Source: Gymnorhina tibicen (Eukaryota > Chordata > Aves > Passeriformes > Artamidae). From it: a stretch of 64,000 bases of DNA. The notes under the pieces were generated by a model. The model was not told the origin of the DNA and searched no databases. It saw nothing but the letters and a program-made list of their open reading frames with translations. Numbering within the stretch: position 1 is the first letter of the stretch; every line of letters starts with the position of its first letter. Both the position numbers and the translations under genes were made by a program. Below are positions 35,915-48,000 of this stretch, piece by piece. The DNA lies in contig VXAZ01003899.1 in assembly GCA_013399875.1 (NCBI GenBank), positions 1,039,817 to 1,103,816 on the forward strand, written 5' to 3'.

Positions 35915-36335
35915 AGGCGCCAGCCGAGACGCAGGATTACCGAGTTTCCATGCCCATTTTACATGGGGGAATTGCACTCAAGGGCAGCTCTTTCCTCCGG
36001 GAGGCCCCCAGGCCTTTGGGACGCGCGGCCCCCGGAGCAGCGCACTGCTGGCGGTCGGGCTGCAGGAAGCCCACGGAGAGCCCATGGAGAGCCCATGGAG
36101 AGCCCACGGCAAAGCCGCTTTGACCCCTGCGCTGGCTGAAGGCGGCGGGGCCCCGGCAGCAGGGCCGGCTGCAGGAAGCCCATGGAGAGCCCACGGCAAA
36201 GCCGCTTTCCCCTGCGCTGGCTGAAGGCGGCGGGGCCCCGGCAGCAGGGCCGGCGCTGCAAGGAGCAGGCGCTGCTCGGAACGCTCACCGCCCGCACGGT
36301 GCCACGCAGCTCCGAGCAGCCCCGCGCTCCGTGCT
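35915..36335. promoter_or_regulatory. Intronic CpG-rich island
   Basis: An abrupt block of high G+C with many CpGs (ggcgccagcc, gggacgcgcggcccccggag, ggcggcggggccccggcagc), about 24 kb from exon A and 13 kb from exon B. AT-rich intron lies on both sides. It could be an intragenic promoter, since teneurin genes are known to use alternative promoters, or a GC-rich repeat block. No coding sequence was recognised; the 155-codon minus frame crossing it is repetitive (Gly-Pro-Arg and Pro-Trp-Ala-Leu) and looks like a by-product. Confidence 0.5.
36060..36253. repeat. Nested tandem duplication in the CpG island
   Basis: Two direct copies, 36060-36168 (109 bp) and 36169-36253 (85 bp), each running from ctgcaggaagccca to cagcagggccgg. 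They differ mainly because copy one carries two extra 11-bp ggagagcccat units and two extra bases after the gccgcttt word. This makes a minisatellite inside a larger tandem duplication. Confidence 0.95.
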
Positions 36336-36934
36336 GCTGGATGCTTCAGAGCCAGACCTCTGAAGTTCTTTGAACCTTTACTGAACCGATTTCGCATTTG
36401 AAATATTGTCAGAACTTGTCTTCTCCATTTTAGCAAGCTAGACACAACACACTCCCCGGCTCCTGGCAGGGAACAATGGAGGGACGGAACATGCGGTGGC
36501 TAAGCACTCTCATTGAAAAAACCAGGGGATGCTGCCGTAATTGTCCTGAGAGGCTAGAAAGGAAACAAGCCTCTATGCTGACAGCTTAGCTCAGCGTGAA
36601 CTCTCATTTTTCACATGGAGCTAATTAAAAACTGAAATTAGTTAAATATGGAAATGACACTTGCAAGCACTTTAGCTGAATCCTGGCGAAATCCCTCTAG
36701 AGTGCTGAGACACTACCTGCTGCTTCAAAACTCCCCAACTGAATTTCACAGTTAAAAGGCTGAGCAAAGGGAAAGTTATTACAGAGATTTCCAATTCAAA
36801 ATGTGTCTGTAAAATCCTAAATTAAATTTCATGGTAGCCCTTTCAGTAACGAGGGACATACTGTGCAGTCCAACGATATGGTGCTCAAATAATGTCCCTG
36901 CGTGTATTCTCTGATTATCTCACCTTTAGGCACT

Positions 36935-36953
36935 GTGCTGGTTGTGCCAGCAC
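36935..36953. repeat. Short perfect hairpin
   Basis: gtgctgg, loop ttgtg, ccagcac. A 7-bp stem, too small to claim an RNA gene. Confidence 0.5.
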
Positions 36954-39900
36954 TGTGATGCTCACAAGGATACCAGCATTACAATGCTACAAAGATAAGC
37001 CATGTACTGCTACTGAAGGAGTCATTTGGAAAGCGTGGATGCATGGCACATAAAGGAATTACTTCCACTGTCTAACAGCAGAAATCTGAGGAAATCAGAA
37101 GCCACCAACCAAAATGTTTTATGCCTATGATTTGAATTTATGTGTTGAATACATATGCAGAGAAGAGTCTACACGGCAATAAATTACATGGCCTATATAT
37201 CTATTTCTCCATACTTTACAGGCAATGTAATAATAAAAAGCACTTCTGCATATTTAAATGGGCATAAAGAACCAAGGGACTGGATATGCATAAAAGGTAT
37301 GATGACTGACATTAGCTTTTTGACTAAAGCACCATGTGAATTCCATTTTAGTGCACGTGACTTGCCTAGTGTGCATAAAAGCAAGGGTATCTGCCCAAGG
37401 GCAAATATGATTTCTGAATGCAATATAACGAAACCCGCCCACAGAACAGTTCATTTTGGAGCCAGACCAAGGCACTCAGGATAGCCAGTCGCTTTCAAAA
37501 CCACTGGAGCTTTTTGGGCTTATTGTTTTTCCTACATTCCATCCCTTTACCCTTGAGGCAATCCCCTCCCCCTGGCCTGCTGCCACTATTGCACCAACAA
37601 ATTTCTGTCTAGGAAAGCCAGCAAAAGATTCCACATAGCACGAAAGCCACTGTTACTCACTCCCAAGTCTGCTGGCAGGGGTTATTGCTGTACCCAGCCT
37701 GCCAAAACCTCTTCCCTGGCAGCTATCTGTATAATCTGTACATCACACCCAGGCTTTGCTAGTCCAGGGCCTTGAAACATCTCAGCTAACCCAGCTGGAG
37801 GGGATATGCTGCAGCTGCACCATCAGACCCTCTTATTTTATTGAATTTTGAATATGCAGTTTCAAAGCAATTCAAATGAATTTGCCCAAGGCCGCAGATC
37901 AGTAAAACTACTGATACCACCTGCAGCAGGCTTCCTACATTTGAAGCATTTAAAAACAGGTGACAGGATAGGAGCTTTCAGTGTAAGGACTGACTCTCAT
38001 GAAAAGCTTGCTAAACAAACTTGGTTATGCCTCATTTTGGCAAGGAAGGAACTGTATGGCTTTCAGCCCAATCTCACAATAGAACTGGGAATAATGGGAA
38101 GCTCCATTTTAAATTATTTTTTAAATCATGTATATTTTTTTCAGGTTAAAATGAAGCATTTATTTGATCACTGAGTTTCATTTATTTTCAAGCACTTATA
38201 TGAGTGAAGATAAAAGCAGACTTTGATGAACATGAACTCTTAACAAGAGGGTGTATTAAGAAACCCAGAAACAAACATCTAGCAGTTGAAGCCTCTTAAT
38301 GCCATCCAATTCTTCTTCCAGCAAGCACAGGCAAAAGAGCAAATTCCCCATCCAGCAGTTTTCCACAGCCATGGTCCATCTAAATATGCCTGACAGACAG
38401 GTGCAAGCTGAAAAACTCCTGGGACATACCTGGCTGCGTATGAAACCAGGAGCCAGAGCCTCAGGCAGAGGAAGCAGAGCCTGTCAGTCAAAGCCCTCCA
38501 GAAGCAAGAACTCTGTCAAGGTGGTTGTGGTCCTTCTGTCATTTCCTTGTCCTTTGTTTGTAGAGACAACCCAGCCTGGAGCATTGTAGAGCAGATAACC
38601 AGTGCCTACTTCTCCTGCCTGTGGGTTTTAACAGCACCCATGTTATTTGTACAAGGAACTACCCTACTTGGGGATCAGTATTCTTAAAGAGATAAATTAT
38701 TTTTATCATCTTCTCCTCTTCTCTTGTGCCACCTGAGTACACTCACATGAAGCTTGGTGAGGGAGAGAGGCAGAAAAGGGGAATCTGGGGAAGGGCACTG
38801 TCAGATACAGTCAGGCAGCTCACTCTGAATAGCAATCATAAGGCAATGATTTGTGCCTTTTGAAAGATCCCTAAAGAATAAACTACAAAAAACTGGCTGG
38901 AAAGAACAACATATATTCCAATCAACCTGTGATCGTACTTCAAACGTGCAGTGAGCAGTCCCTCTCCCAAAGCAGCACATGATGCACATCTGGGTAAGCA
39001 CCACTGGGACGAGACCCAAGGAACACGAGGGGACATCCACACAGGCAGCGGCTTTTGTCACTAATGCTTCTGGGAAAATATTGGCTCAAGACGCAAATGA
39101 ATAGTGGCTTAAAGGTGAGAAATTAAGACTGAGTATTTTCATCTTCAGGCCCTTAAAGGTATGTAATAATTCTCTCATTCTTTTCCCTCCTCTTGCATTC
39201 AGAAATACCCAAAAAAGTTTAAGAACTTGAATCAAGGAGAAAACCTAAGCCTGTAGCCTCCCTTCAGGGAGAAAGAAGAGAGGAGGGAGCAAAGGGGACT
39301 GACAGGCAGAAATACATAATTTATTCTTTCCAAGGCAGCACAGTGGTGTGAGCCAGGGAATTCTGTGCCCAAGCACACGTGCTCCAGCCATCTCTGCCCT
39401 TGTAGGGTCTATTTCAGTGCTTGGAAGATGCAGCATCCACAAACCCAGCAGTGTCATCCTCGTGACATAAACCAGTCTCCATATGCAGAAAGCAATGGAG
39501 TGACGATTATTCCCAAAGCTGTGGCCAGTAAAGGGCTACTGGTTCCAGAAGACTGGGGAGCCAGGTACTCCCAGAGAGTTTACAAGCTGGCTCTTCAATT
39601 TTCTCTGTAAACAGAGCCTAAAATCATCCTGTGAGAGGCAGAAAGAGTCACTTTCTCAAACACAGGGTCCTCACTAGGAGCTACATAGGTTTTGCCCCAT
39701 AAAGGGATTCTGAAATTCTAGACAGTCCAAGTCATTACATGAATTCTTTGAATTGCAAAACTTTAGTCAAGGTCATTTGCAAATGCAAACCTTGAGTTCA
39801 ATTATGTTCTAGCAGAAGATGACACAATTACAATAAAAAACCCCTGTTTTCATAACTCAACAGCTTTTCCCCTTGGTTATCAATTTTTAAATACAGGGCA

Positions 39901-40832
39901 AGGATAAAAAGTGTGCTTTTGAGAAAATTCTGAACACATAAATGTTTCAGATCTGTTCAACTGCACAGAACAAGAAAATGTTTCCTTTAATAGTGTGATT
40001 TGATGTAATTTGCCTTATGATTTTTCTTAAGGTACAGCAAATGCCGAACAGAAAATGGCACATATTTCATTTCAAGAAACAGAGCCAAATTCATCCCTGC
40101 ATCTTTTTCATGCCCCATTGGTTTAAGTCAATTATTTTCAATGTAGCTATATCAGTGTGGAAGAGGAATAATGCAATCATGAATCAAGTCCGTATTTTTC
40201 ATAACAATTCCACTTGAGCAAAGCCTCAGATATAACCTAGTGAACCAAAGATCACAGCAATATTTTATAAAATTTATTCAACAAAATGTATTAAATAAAC
40301 TTACCTTTCTGCCTGTATCTTAGCAACTTAGCAACCCTTACAATATGAGAGTGCTGGAAACAAGCCTCTGAAGTCTACAAATGCAGACTTGACTTTTAAG
40401 AATAGGTATGCCAGCACTGAGGGCCGTAATTGCAAGAATAAATTTTGCTGAATGGTGCCATAATGCACATTTTCCTGTATCTGCACCCAGTCCTTACGGA
40501 ATTCCTTTATTAATGGTAGCATTTTCTAGGCTATTTGCTAAATCTGTCATGTAAATTCAATGGCAAGGATATTAAGGTTTCATTACAGGAGATACCAAAA
40601 TAAAAGTATCCCTCAATAGCTTAAGTGTTCCACGGCCACCTGTCACATGTTTCATGGTTTCCAGCGGTTTCACTACCAGTGCCCAGAGTGAGCTGCAGGA
40701 AAGGACGTGCCCTGTGGCACTGCCTCCTCCCTTCACAGCACCAGCTTCATGCTCCGGGACCAGCCCTGCCCGACAGAGCCCTGCACACGCGCCATGCCTG
40801 AATATGAAACCATCCCACCTCGTGGACTAATG

Positions 40833-40940
40833 TGGCACCTGGGGACTTGGTTTAGTGGGGACATGGCAGTGCTGGGTTAGAGGCTGGACTCAGTGATTTT
40901 AGAGACCTTTTCCAACCTTAATGATCCTGCAATTGTGTGA
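40833..40940 (+). mobile_element. CR1 LINE 3' end, plus strand
   Basis: gtggcacctggggacttggt, ttagtggggacatggcagtg, ctgggttagaggctggactc and ccttttccaaccttaatgat match the sense 3' end of avian CR1 in order. It is about 108 bp, severely 5'-truncated, and opposite in strand to TENM2. Confidence 0.9.
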
Positions 40941-41929
40941 GCCAAGAATGGTGCTGTCTAACTGGAGTTCAACAGCCGTGTTGCAGGACAGGGAAAGGAA
41001 ACTTCAATCCTCATGGAAAAATGCAAAGGGACTGTAAGAAAACCATAGGAGCTGGTTTGCACCAGCCCTAGCCATGTGTTAGATAGATGGCAATCAATCC
41101 TTAATATTGTATGGAAAGCTGGTTTACACTAAAGCAGCCTGCAGTTTTCCCATGTGAGAGCCAAGCAGCAGCTCAGCTGTGCCCAGGAAGGGACAGCCAC
41201 TGCCAGCTGTGTGACACACGGGAGAGCACAGGGTCACCAGGGCTGTGTCCCACTGATACGAGACTGAAGAAACCTGGGGTTAACCCCTGCAGCTGTTGCT
41301 CAAGATTGCTCCCTTGCTGCTCAGCCCCTGCCTGGCAAGGCACCAGCACAATGAAAGTTTCTCTGCACTGCCTCAAGCCCTGTCAAAGCCTCCCTATTCC
41401 CCAAGAACAATGGGAGACACATGGGCCCTGGCACTCCAGAAATGTAACCAAACCCCGTATAGTAAACTTGGGAAGGAGCGCAAATGTTCAGCAAATGTAA
41501 ATATCAATGCAGCAGGTGCGTAAAACATGATTTTAGCAATGTCTCCTGTTAAACGTCCTCATGTTGGGTTCATCAGAAACACTGACTGCAGCCAAAAATC
41601 TGAACAGTTCTCAGTGGCCCCAGCAGCACTGCCTAGGTGCACTGGTGCCCTGGAGACTGAGGCGGCAGAAAGTGACACAATAAAGCACGAAAACCCTGTT
41701 TTTCTAGAAGACTAGTATGAATTCGCCATTACTAAGACGTTTTCTTGACACAAGCACTGTGAAGGACAGTGGCTGTGGCGGAGATGCAAACCCAGTACGC
41801 TGAGGAGGGTGGGGAGGGCAGTGTGTGGCCCTGCCCCAGAAGCTGGGATTGCTCCCGGCACAGAAGCAGGCTCTGCTCGGTCACCCTCCTTTGCCAGCTC
41901 CCAGCTGCAAGCCATGGCGTGCTGCTTAC

Positions 41930-42109
41930 CTTAGTTTGCCTTAAATTTTCCTCGTGGATGGCTGTACTACACTTCTGTGTAGGCTGATGATTTAGTGGTT
42001 GCCCGCTGGTATCAGAGGGAGAAGCATTTTTCCCTTCAGTGCCTGTTTGTAAATCAATCATTAAATTATGTGCTACTTCATTCACATTTTTTGGGCCTCT
42101 GTCTGCCAT
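41930..42109 (-). other. Candidate cryptic exon (unrecognised 60-codon frame ending at a strong donor)
   Basis: On the minus strand an open frame from ATG at 42109 (MADRGPKNVNEVAHNL...) runs 60 codons to ...EENLRQTK and stops exactly at AACTAAG before gtaagcagc, a near-ideal splice donor. The frame stays open upstream beyond the ATG (42205). Possible acceptors lie just upstream (gtcaccacag, cagcag) but have weak pyrimidine tracts. I do not recognise the peptide. Its phase-0 end cannot be joined in frame to exon B or C, though exon D begins in phase 0. As a cassette between A and B it would meet TAA in the required frame. It could be an untranslated first exon, a poison exon, another transcript, or chance. 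Confidence 0.2.
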
Positions 42110-44146
42110 AAGACACCTGCTGTGGTGACAACTGACAAAATATATGGAACCTGGGGAGGATGAGGAAAGAGAGGAAGGAGGAGGACTCTGAGTATCTTTG
42201 CACACGCGACCTACTGGCAGAAAGGCTCAGGCAGTGGCATACAAATGCTGTAGATTGAAGCTATTGAATTTTTCAGTAGCACAATACACTGCATAACTTT
42301 GCTGTGGCACCAGAACACAAGCACTTAAAGAGCAATCTTCAAAGCACTAAAATAAGACATACCCAGCTGTGTTTCCATTCATATACATCAACAAGAAAAC
42401 ATGTAATTTTTACAGTAATTTCACAGAGAAATCAAATAATAAAAAGCTATCCAAAAAGTGAATAAAATTCTACAAACACTAGCAATCAAGAAAAATAAAT
42501 CTAGTTTTATTAATCTGTATCATGGAAACACAAGTGATTTAAAGCACCTTTGCAACATCTCTGCAGCTTAATCTGTATCAGGTTATTTTGAGGAAATCAC
42601 AATCATATTGTCAAGATCAAAATATTCACTGTCTTCTCCACAAAACCACTATTAAAATTTTTAAAAGCAATTTGGGAATGTTGACAGTTGTCGACATCAC
42701 ACTCAAACAGGTACTGCTAACACTCACATCTCATTATATTTTATCTTTCTTTTTCAAGGCCTAATATTATTTTTTTTCCAGTAGTAACGTACAAATTGCT
42801 TTCCTTGGAGTCAGAATGAAGATTCCTGCAGATTCTTAAATGAGAAAACACGTTATCACCACTAACAGTAACACAAACACAACACAACTACTCCTACAGC
42901 TGACAGCACTGAAAGGAGGAGTGCGGAGTATCAGCATTAGAAGAGAGATGAGTAAACCAAAGGTGGGAAAAAGCAGATTACTGTTCAGGCAGAGTACTTT
43001 TGAAAGCTTTACCAGGGGTTTGGGATCTGTGCTTCCAAAAGAAAACCAGAGAACAGAAATAACACACCATTCTGTCCTTGTTTTGTAAAGTTCTTTTCAT
43101 CAAGTTGTAGGGAAAACAGAATAAAGCTTGTCTTCTTCCTTTCAGATTGCAGCATTATTGTAAAATATTTTATTATTTCTACAGCTTCTGCCACATTAGA
43201 TTGCACTTCAACTCTTTTATTTTTTTTAAGTTTACCATTCTGCTAATAGAAGACACTGGATTGATGGCCCCAGAACCTGGTATTTGCCATTTATTCTCAG
43301 AATAGGAATAGCACTGGAAGGTTGCTCAAGTTGCCCAGCTTCACTCCTACTCTGAAGAAATTGCTCCTTTATACCTATAAAGGATATATCTCAGCTAAAA
43401 CAATAGTAAAAAGTGACTTAACACTGAGTGTGGGCCAAGGGTGTCACACCTGATATTCTGGCAGCAACAGTGATTCACTGAAAGCCACAGGCTTTGTTCC
43501 CTGCAACAGAACCAGCTCGGAGCTGGGCAGTGCTGATTTCCACTTCCCCTCCACTCAGCTTACAGAAGGAAAATGATGCAGTAATAGCTGCACCTTCCCA
43601 GGAAGCACAATTTCCCAGAAAACAGCCTGAAGAGCAACACCTTGTCCCACAGGGACAGTAACTTGGGGTCCTGAAATAAAACTGGGTAGATGAGCTTGTG
43701 CTTGGAGGGCAAGTCCTGCATCCTGAGAGAGCAGAGAAGATTTTAATTGATTTGGTAACACCCAAGGCTACAGGCCTCTCCTTGCACAGTTCCCTGGGAA
43801 AATCAAATGAGCTGGGAACAAGTGATTAGGCAGAGCAGGACAGTGGGAAAAGCACTTTGACACACAGATCCCCAAACTTCTGCTGACCTTCATTAAGTTT
43901 TAATAGAATATCAGAACTCAAAAAGTATATACTGATGTTCTTCAATAAAATAACTACAAAATGTTAACTATTCTCAAGTAAAGGTGTTGAGATGTTAGCC
44001 AGAACAAATGATTTTGCCCACCATAAGGGACAACAGTGTGAAAACATTGCTCCAAATGTTATGTGAACGTGTAGGATTCTTTGGGAAGTGAGTGAAGTGC
44101 AGCTCACGTTATCATTCCATGCTTAGTGAAGAAGTCTCTTCATTAT

Positions 44147-44171
44147 CCACACACACAAACACTCACACACA
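44147..44171. repeat. Imperfect (AC)n microsatellite
   Basis: Interrupted CA repeats (acacacacaaacactcacacacacag). Confidence 0.8.
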
Positions 44172-45048
44172 CAGATCTCTCCTCCTGAGCTACCTGGGAA
44201 CAGACATGAATTGCCTGTCATGCTTTGCTGTCTCAATAGGCACAAATTGTCTATCACACTTTACCACCTTGTGCTGTGATTTCTTTCTGAAACCCAGTGC
44301 TCTTCCTTACATTTAGTTATTATGTTACTTTTAAATGCCAGAATATAGAGCCTGACACGACTCAAAACCAGCAGACTTAAGATCCATTTTTTACGGTAAT
44401 GTAAAATATATACATTACTGAAACTCAATTTAGCCATCTGGAATGCGGAACAATAACATTTACTTTCCCCACAGTAAAATGCTTCTCAGCTAAATTAGCA
44501 TTAACTATTATTCATCTCAATTCTGCAAAACAGTGAATCATAGCCTTATCTTCAAGCGTTATTTTTTTAAAAATGACTAAGTAATTTCATTGAGCAGAAA
44601 ATAAAACTTTTGTCTTTCTTTTCAATTCCTCCAACTATCATTATTTACCAGATGCTAATTTAGCCTACTTACAGAAAAATCAAGTTATTTTTTGGCTCCT
44701 CTGTGCTAGAATTAATCAGAAGCAGCATGATACCATGTTTAATTTCAATCACAGCAGCTATCACTTTACAAATAAATAAAACTTACAAAATTTTTTACTG
44801 CTCTTAAATCAGATGCTGTTTTTTTTTTCTTAAGGAAAATAAAATTTACAATACTGGCTTCTACACAAACTTTTGTTTAATTATGAGAGCACCACAGAAT
44901 GTGGGCTTTTGCTCAATAAAATCAAAGGGTATAAATAAAACTGCATTTTCTTAAAAGAAATAGCAATAACTGGGTCATAAAGAAGATGTCCAGACTGTTA
45001 AGAATTAAAACACCCATTAAGAAATACAACCTGCGGGATAGAGGAAGG

Positions 45049-45060
45049 AAAAAAAAAAAA
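45049..45060. repeat. Poly(A) run
   Basis: About twelve consecutive A bases after gaagg. There is no clear retroposed body upstream. Confidence 0.8.
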
Positions 45061-48000
45061 TTAAGAGAAACCTATCAACCTTAAAGCGAGTGCTGTGAAG
45101 TGGTACATGGAATGCCTTTTGTAGATTTGGGACTCGCTTATTTCAGTTTAAGTTGGAAAAGCTGGTTATCAATTTTCTAGCTAGATTTAGTGAGAGGACA
45201 GCAGAATTCGCCCCATCTGTTAGTCCTTGGCTAGGACAGCGGTGCTATTTGTTTTGCTAGCATGGCATCCCAGCCCGTACAACAGATTGATGGTGCCAGA
45301 GAGACACCGTGAAGTGGCGCCTGCTCCACTGCCAAGGGCAGGCAGGAACGGATGGTCACATCCAGATGATCTTGCATTAAGGGACGAGGAAGTGAAAAAT
45401 CTGCACTGCCTCCTGCCTTCCCCCCACCCCTGGCTCACGGCAGGCTGCATCTGACCTTCAGCCAGGGAACAGAGAGCAAACTTGACTTCAAAGCTTCAGA
45501 GGTGCCCAAGAATACTTTCAGCTCGAGTTTTGCCCAGCCATGGGCTGGTTTTAAACCCATTCTGTCAAGATGAGATTTAGAGGGACAAACTGCTTTGTCC
45601 TAAATGGCTTTAGGCTAAGTGCCTAAAGACCTCCCCTGGTGCCCTCCTTCCCAACAGCCTGCACGGGGAAAGGTGGCTTTGTGCAGCCCCAGCTGATCTG
45701 CACATCTGTTGGGAGAGTCTGGATTTCGTGTTCAGTGACCCTCATGTCACACTAAAACTTACACAACCCGCAGTAACAAAGGGTCTGAGGAACATTTCTC
45801 CTCATAAAAGAGTACCATTTTATTATTCAAGTATTGGTGGCAATATGTACTAGATCCCTCCAAAATACTGAACGCTTCTAGATACTGTAAATTTTACCCA
45901 AGAAAATAAAACTACCTCCAGTTGCTGTCTCAGCTGTTTTTTTAAACTCCTCCCCTGCTGCAGAAAAGTTTAGACAAACTATGATAAATTTTCCCATTCC
46001 TGACTTCACTGATGTGAGCATTTCTAACAAACTTCAGAACAGTACACATGGACTATTTTCAAGAATGGGCCTAGGGTAAAACTCTGAAAAAATACATGAA
46101 ATAAGCAAGCTAAAAAGTAGGAGAAATATTTTCATAGTTTCTGTCAGCTTGTAGTAATATTATTTATTTTTAGGACATCACAAAGTATTATCTAGATATG
46201 ACTTAAGAGCATCTAGTATCACACAATAAAAAGCAGGTGAAAGAAATCAGTAAAATCTATAGAGAAATCAGTTCAATTTGTACATATCAATACACATAAA
46301 CACAAACAATAAGCAAGCTAGAGACATGTAAAATATAATTCTGTCTACTACAAATTTGGCCTTTTCATAATCTGCAGCCCAGACTCTATTATACTCTTGC
46401 CATTTCAATCCAGACCTTTGACTTCCACAAAAAGGCTTTAGGGGAAAACTGCTTATATTTAGAAAAAGCTTTGAAAGGTAAAACTACCATAGAATAACAT
46501 TATCTTTATCTTAGCAGACTAGTCAGAGAGTTCAAACTGAAATGGCATTTCATGCTAAGCAATAATGTCTCTATTCGTAAATGGCACGTGGGGCATTTAT
46601 ACTACTGAAAACCAGGGATTGATGATTGCAGGATTTCCAGTTCTCGAGTTGACAAAGGGGATATTTCCATGGAGGTGACACACACGGGTTTCAGAGGCCT
46701 CCCCCAGCCCAGAGCTGGCACTGATAAATCGCGAGACTTACTAAAGACTGAACACACATCGCACAGTGCTCGTTGACTTGAATCACATCTAACAAAGGAT
46801 ACCCCAGCAGAGGGGGGTGGGAAGAAGCCCCACAGTCTTACAGACCCTGTGAGTGAGAAGAAAGCATCTAGGACTGGTGTTTTCCTTCAGCCAAGAAAGG
46901 ACATGACTGGTTTTAAATCTCCAGCTGAAGGAAACCAAGATTCACCTTTACCTTCCACACCATTGTAAACCTTCACCTTTACCTACCAGTGCCATGTGCC
47001 TGAGCACTGGAACTGGGACCAGCTGAGCCCTGAGTGTTGAAAAGAACCAATTTGCTTTCAAAGGCGTTCTCCTGCCTTCTGATCAGTAACTCTTTCATCA
47101 GAAGATTTTTGTGAGCAACGTTACTAAGCAAAGTGAAAGCCTGAATTTCTGCCACCTCCAAAACCACAAATCTTAGCCTTTGGTGTTTAAGGCCTGTTTT
47201 GCCTTGCGAGAAATTACAAAAATCTTTCATCTCTGAAAACAGAAAGATTTGGAGCCACACAGTAAAACTGAATTTTAAAAATTGCAAATTTGCCTAAAAG
47301 CATCCACACAGACACTTACTGGTGACTTGCTGCGTTCAGTGATTTACCCATGTGTCAAACCCCTGAACACTGAACTAAGGAAACTGCTTTGTACAGCTAT
47401 AAAAAATATTGACGATTCCAGAGTCACCACTATACCCAAGAAAAAGCAAGGTGTGCAGTACATGCAGCCATTACCTCTTGTGCAAACTGCTCTGGGATTG
47501 TCAGAGTACGCAAGTTGTAGCACTCAGCAGAAACTCTTAATGGAGAGCATTTAAAACAAAATCTGCTGAAAGTATGTAAAGGATTGCTTACAGCTGAAGA
47601 ATGGAAATATGTTAAGAGAACTGGAATTTCTAAACTTTGGGCTCTGAGCTTTGGTTTGGACCTTTCTATTTGCAGAAGTGAAGATCTGTGCTCAGAATAA
47701 GGATCCATACTCGAAAGATAAAAAATAAGATGGATTTTAAGAAGGCAACCCATGGCCTTGTGCTGCCCCATCCCTGGGAAATGATCCATCATCAATGACC
47801 CACACTGGTTTCAGATCCCAGGCAAAGGCACCCACTGTGCAAACTGGAAGTCCAAGGTCCCAGCAGCACAGCTGCCAGAGCTGGGAAGGCAGGATTTGCA
47901 GCAGCATGCACAACTGTAGCTCATGCTTTTCCTGTGACTCTGGGGCCCTGGAAAAAAGAGTTCCAGAATGAGCCTTGGGACTGCATGGATTGTTCCAGCA

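Noticed and set aside
35978..36445. Minus-strand 155-codon frame in the CpG island
   Set aside because: Repetitive Pro/Gly/Arg/Ala content produced by the tandem duplication, open in several frames because of high G+C.
36935..36953. Hairpin as a microRNA precursor
   Set aside because: The stem is only 7 bp, far shorter than a microRNA precursor.
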